This document shows positions 14,977-16,948 of a stretch of 16,948 nt of DNA, in pieces (the stretch's first letter is position 1; every line of letters begins with the position of its first letter). A program made the translations under genes and the position numbers. The notes under the pieces were generated by a model that worked only from the letters and a program-made list of their open reading frames with translations, was not told the DNA's origin and did no database searches. Origin of the DNA: Ignavibacteriaceae bacterium (GTDB lineage: Bacteria > Bacteroidota > Ignavibacteria > Ignavibacteriales > Ignavibacteriaceae); NCBI GenBank assembly GCA_031292465.1, contig JARLHB010000005.1, forward strand, positions 1-16,948, read 5' to 3'.

Positions 14977-16948
14977 TTATTGTAACCTGATTGTAAGCTC
15001 CTTGTTTATACCTAATGCATTCCAGCCATCCAGCAGAAGAATAATTTTATTTCCTTTTAACTGATCGCCCGGAATCTCAATATCAACAGTTTTATTTTCT
15101 CCCGGCTGCAGGCAGAAGAAGTTATCGGTATAAAATGCAGGTTTAACCGGTTTGCCGTTTTCATCTTTTAATTTTAATTGGGTAAAAAATGATAACGAGC
15201 CTGTATTATTACTAACTACTGCGTGAATGATAAATTTACCTTTTACAGTTTCAGCTGCGGCATTTAAAGTCAGATTTATTTTGGGCAGCTTGTTAATTTC
15301 CTGAAATCCTGAGACGGCAGGCCCGGTCATCGTCCATGCGCCTTTATAAATATCTTTCGACCTCCAATAGAAAGCATCAGCTACAACTTTGCCTTGTGAA
15401 TCTTTCAGTTCAAGTTTAATAAAATGAACTTGCGAAATGCCGGACGGGAAATCGATTTTTATTGCATCATTAACAACCCCGTCTGCAGGAATATTTATCT
15501 TGGAATTTAATTTCAATACCGGTTTCATATCAAAATCATAAACCGCAGTCGAAACATTATAGTTTTTAAATGCCGTTAGATAATCATTATAAACAGAAAC
15601 CGTATTCTTTAAATAATCAAACTGCGGGTGTAACGGGGCCAGTCCATTTTGTGAATAGTATAAAGCAGCCGTCGGCTCCAGCGACCAGTCATATAAACGT
15701 GAAGCTGTTTGAGGCAGAGGGCTGTTATTGTACCAAAATAGAAATCCTGATGCAAACCTGTCGCCGAAATTAAACTTATTATAATCCCATACTTCCCAGA
15801 TAGAACGGTAATTCATTGCGCCGACGAACTGGGCTTTCTTTGAATACTCTTCAATTGATGCTGATTCGCCAAACTGGTCAACGGCCTGCCTGTATTTTGT
15901 AGTAACCTGATGAAAACCGCCGCCATCAAGGTAATTCCATACGCTGTCATTTATCGGCCATAAATCTCTTTCAGGCATCATTTCTTTTAATGATTCATAT
16001 ACAGGAATACAAGGCGTGCCATATTCAGGATTAAAGCCGTCAACCCGGCTGCCTCTTTTGGAAGCAGTATTTTCAAAATACTGCATAGGATTTTCATATT
16101 TGTACGGGCTGCCGTCATGAACTCCGTCGCATTCCGATTGAGGCTGATACCCTCTTGTACCATCTATTTTATTTAATAACTCGCGCGTACCCGGGATTTC
16201 ATCGGATTCATTCGATGCAACATAATAAGCTAATGACGGATGATTACGGATTCTTTTTACCGTACTTTCAAGATTTTGAAGATACAATGCAGTATCAACA
16301 GGGAAATCGGTATCCCCTGTTATCCAGAATTCAGCCCACACAAGCATTCCATATTCGTCGCAAAGTTGAAAGAAATAATCCGATTCGGTAATTCCGCCGC
16401 CCCAAAGCCGTATAAGATTTACGCCCGCCTGATGAGTATAGCGAAGTTCGGTATAAGTGCGCTTTTCTGTATTACGAAGCATTGCCTCCGGCACCCAGTT
16501 TGTTCCTCTGATAAATACAGGATAGCCGTTTACTAAAAATCTTCTTGATGAATCAGGCGTATTTTGGTCAGACGTAATTTCCCTTACTCCAAAACGTGTT
16601 AACAACTCATGGCTGGTTTCATTTGAAGAAGTAACAAACTTTAACTCAAGTGTATATAAATTTTGTTCCCCCTTATTAACGGGCCACCAAAGCTTAGGAT
16701 TCTTAAATTGCAGCTGCTTATACTCATCCGGAGTAAAGGCAACTGTCTTTTTCTCATTAGGAGCTAACGTAACGGGCTTTTCAAAGCGTGTATTGTTCTC
16801 TTTAATAATGCCCCGTATTACCCCGACCTGTTGAACAGGGGTTACATTCTCTAAATCAACAGAAATTGTTTGTAAAGAAGACGTTGTATCAGGCAAGGGT
16901 AATTTTGTTTTAACAAAAGGATTCTCTAATACCACATCCCCGGTTGCA
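14977..16948 (-). CDS. GH2 exo-beta-glycosidase (beta-mannosidase/exo-glucosaminidase type), N-terminus outside window
   Basis: Retaining beta-glycosidase of GH2, in the branch containing exo-beta-D-glucosaminidase (CsxA) and plant endo-beta-mannosidase. The reading frame is open to the right edge, and the GTG at 16935 is an internal Val codon. At least 656 C-terminal residues are present; the signal peptide and first sugar-binding domain are missing. WWPVNKGEQNLYTLEL closes the immunoglobulin-like domain and FLVNGYPVFIRGTNWVPE opens the barrel. The acid/base region is YYVASNESDEIPG (Glu at 16207-16209, Asp at 16201-16203), and the likely nucleophile is the Glu of FNPEYGTP (16024-16026). A C-terminal beta-sandwich follows. 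Next to alpha-mannosidases, cleavage of beta-linked mannose or glucosamine in N-glycan cores is plausible, but specificity is not proven. Confidence 0.88.
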   Translation of the reverse strand, partial: ATGDVVLENPFVKTKLPLPDTTSSLQTISVDLENVTPVQQVGVIRGIIKENNTRFEKPVTLAPNEKKTVAFTPDEYKQLQFKNPKLWWPVNKGEQNLYTLELKFVTSSNETSHELLTRFGVREITSDQNTPDSSRRFLVNGYPVFIRGTNWVPEAMLRNTEKRTYTELRYTHQAGVNLIRLWGGGITESDYFFQLCDEYGMLVWAEFWITGDTDFPVDTALYLQNLESTVKRIRNHPSLAYYVASNESDEIPGTRELLNKIDGTRGYQPQSECDGVHDGSPYKYENPMQYFENTASKRGSRVDGFNPEYGTPCIPVYESLKEMMPERDLWPINDSVWNYLDGGGFHQVTTKYRQAVDQFGESASIEEYSKKAQFVGAMNYRSIWEVWDYNKFNFGDRFASGFLFWYNNSPLPQTASRLYDWSLEPTAALYYSQNGLAPLHPQFDYLKNTVSVYNDYLTAFKNYNVSTAVYDFDMKPVLKLNSKINIPADGVVNDAIKIDFPSGISQVHFIKLELKDSQGKVVADAFYWRSKDIYKGAWTMTGPAVSGFQEINKLPKINLTLNAAAETVKGKFIIHAVVSNNTGSLSFFTQLKLKDENGKPVKPAFYTDNFFCLQPGENKTVDIEIPGDQLKGNKIILLLDGWNALGINKELTIRLQ

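Noticed and set aside
16933..16935. GTG as the start of the GH2 gene
   Set aside because: The frame stays open to the window edge with family-like sequence before it, and the N-terminal domain is missing, so this is an internal codon.
1..16948. CRISPR arrays, insertion sequences, tRNA or rRNA genes
   Set aside because: No regularly spaced repeats, transposase-like frames, terminal inverted repeats or cloverleaf-like stretches were seen on reading both strands.

Overview
All eleven protein genes in this window lie on the minus strand, so the genes are read from the right edge to the left. The DNA is AT-rich. The gene content is typical of the Bacteroidota/Ignavibacteriota (FCB) group: GH92, GH38, GH2 and GH28 hydrolases with signal peptides, an FHS-type sugar permease, and at least one promoter of the TTG...TAnnTTTG type. 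Most of the cytoplasmic genes carry clear Shine-Dalgarno motifs. That fits an Ignavibacteria-like member somewhat better than a classical Bacteroides, but this placement is an inference.

Region by region, in transcription order. (a) 16948-13692: a GH2 enzyme cut by the window edge, followed by a Tat-type clan GH-A 'cellulase-like' protein. (b) 13691-13198: a 494-bp spacer with a candidate promoter element and an inverted repeat. (c) 13197-8649: a compact five-gene operon of FHS permease, class II ketose-bisphosphate aldolase, PfkB/ribokinase-type sugar kinase, D-lyxose/D-mannose isomerase and ROK kinase. It ends in a strong intrinsic terminator. (d) 8510-5053: a well-formed promoter and a single secreted GH38 alpha-mannosidase, closed by a second strong terminator. 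(e) 4742-1: a secreted calcineurin-like phosphatase, a divergent GH28-fold protein and a GH92 alpha-mannosidase cut by the left edge.

The parts fit a mannose-glycan pathway. Secreted or surface hydrolases (GH92, GH38, and perhaps the GH2 and cellulase-like proteins) would release mannose from alpha-mannosides such as N-glycans or mannans. The permease would import it and the isomerase would convert free mannose to fructose. One or both kinases would then phosphorylate the fructose, and the aldolase would split the product. This would start from free mannose rather than mannose 6-phosphate. The substrate assignments are inferences from family membership and neighbourhood.

The least explained parts are the GH28-like protein, which lacks two of the four family active-site motifs and has an internal duplication; the secreted phosphatase beside mannosidases; the cellulase-like protein; and inverted repeats beside three promoter regions. 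No SusC/SusD pair, regulator gene, RNA gene, CRISPR array or mobile element was found.
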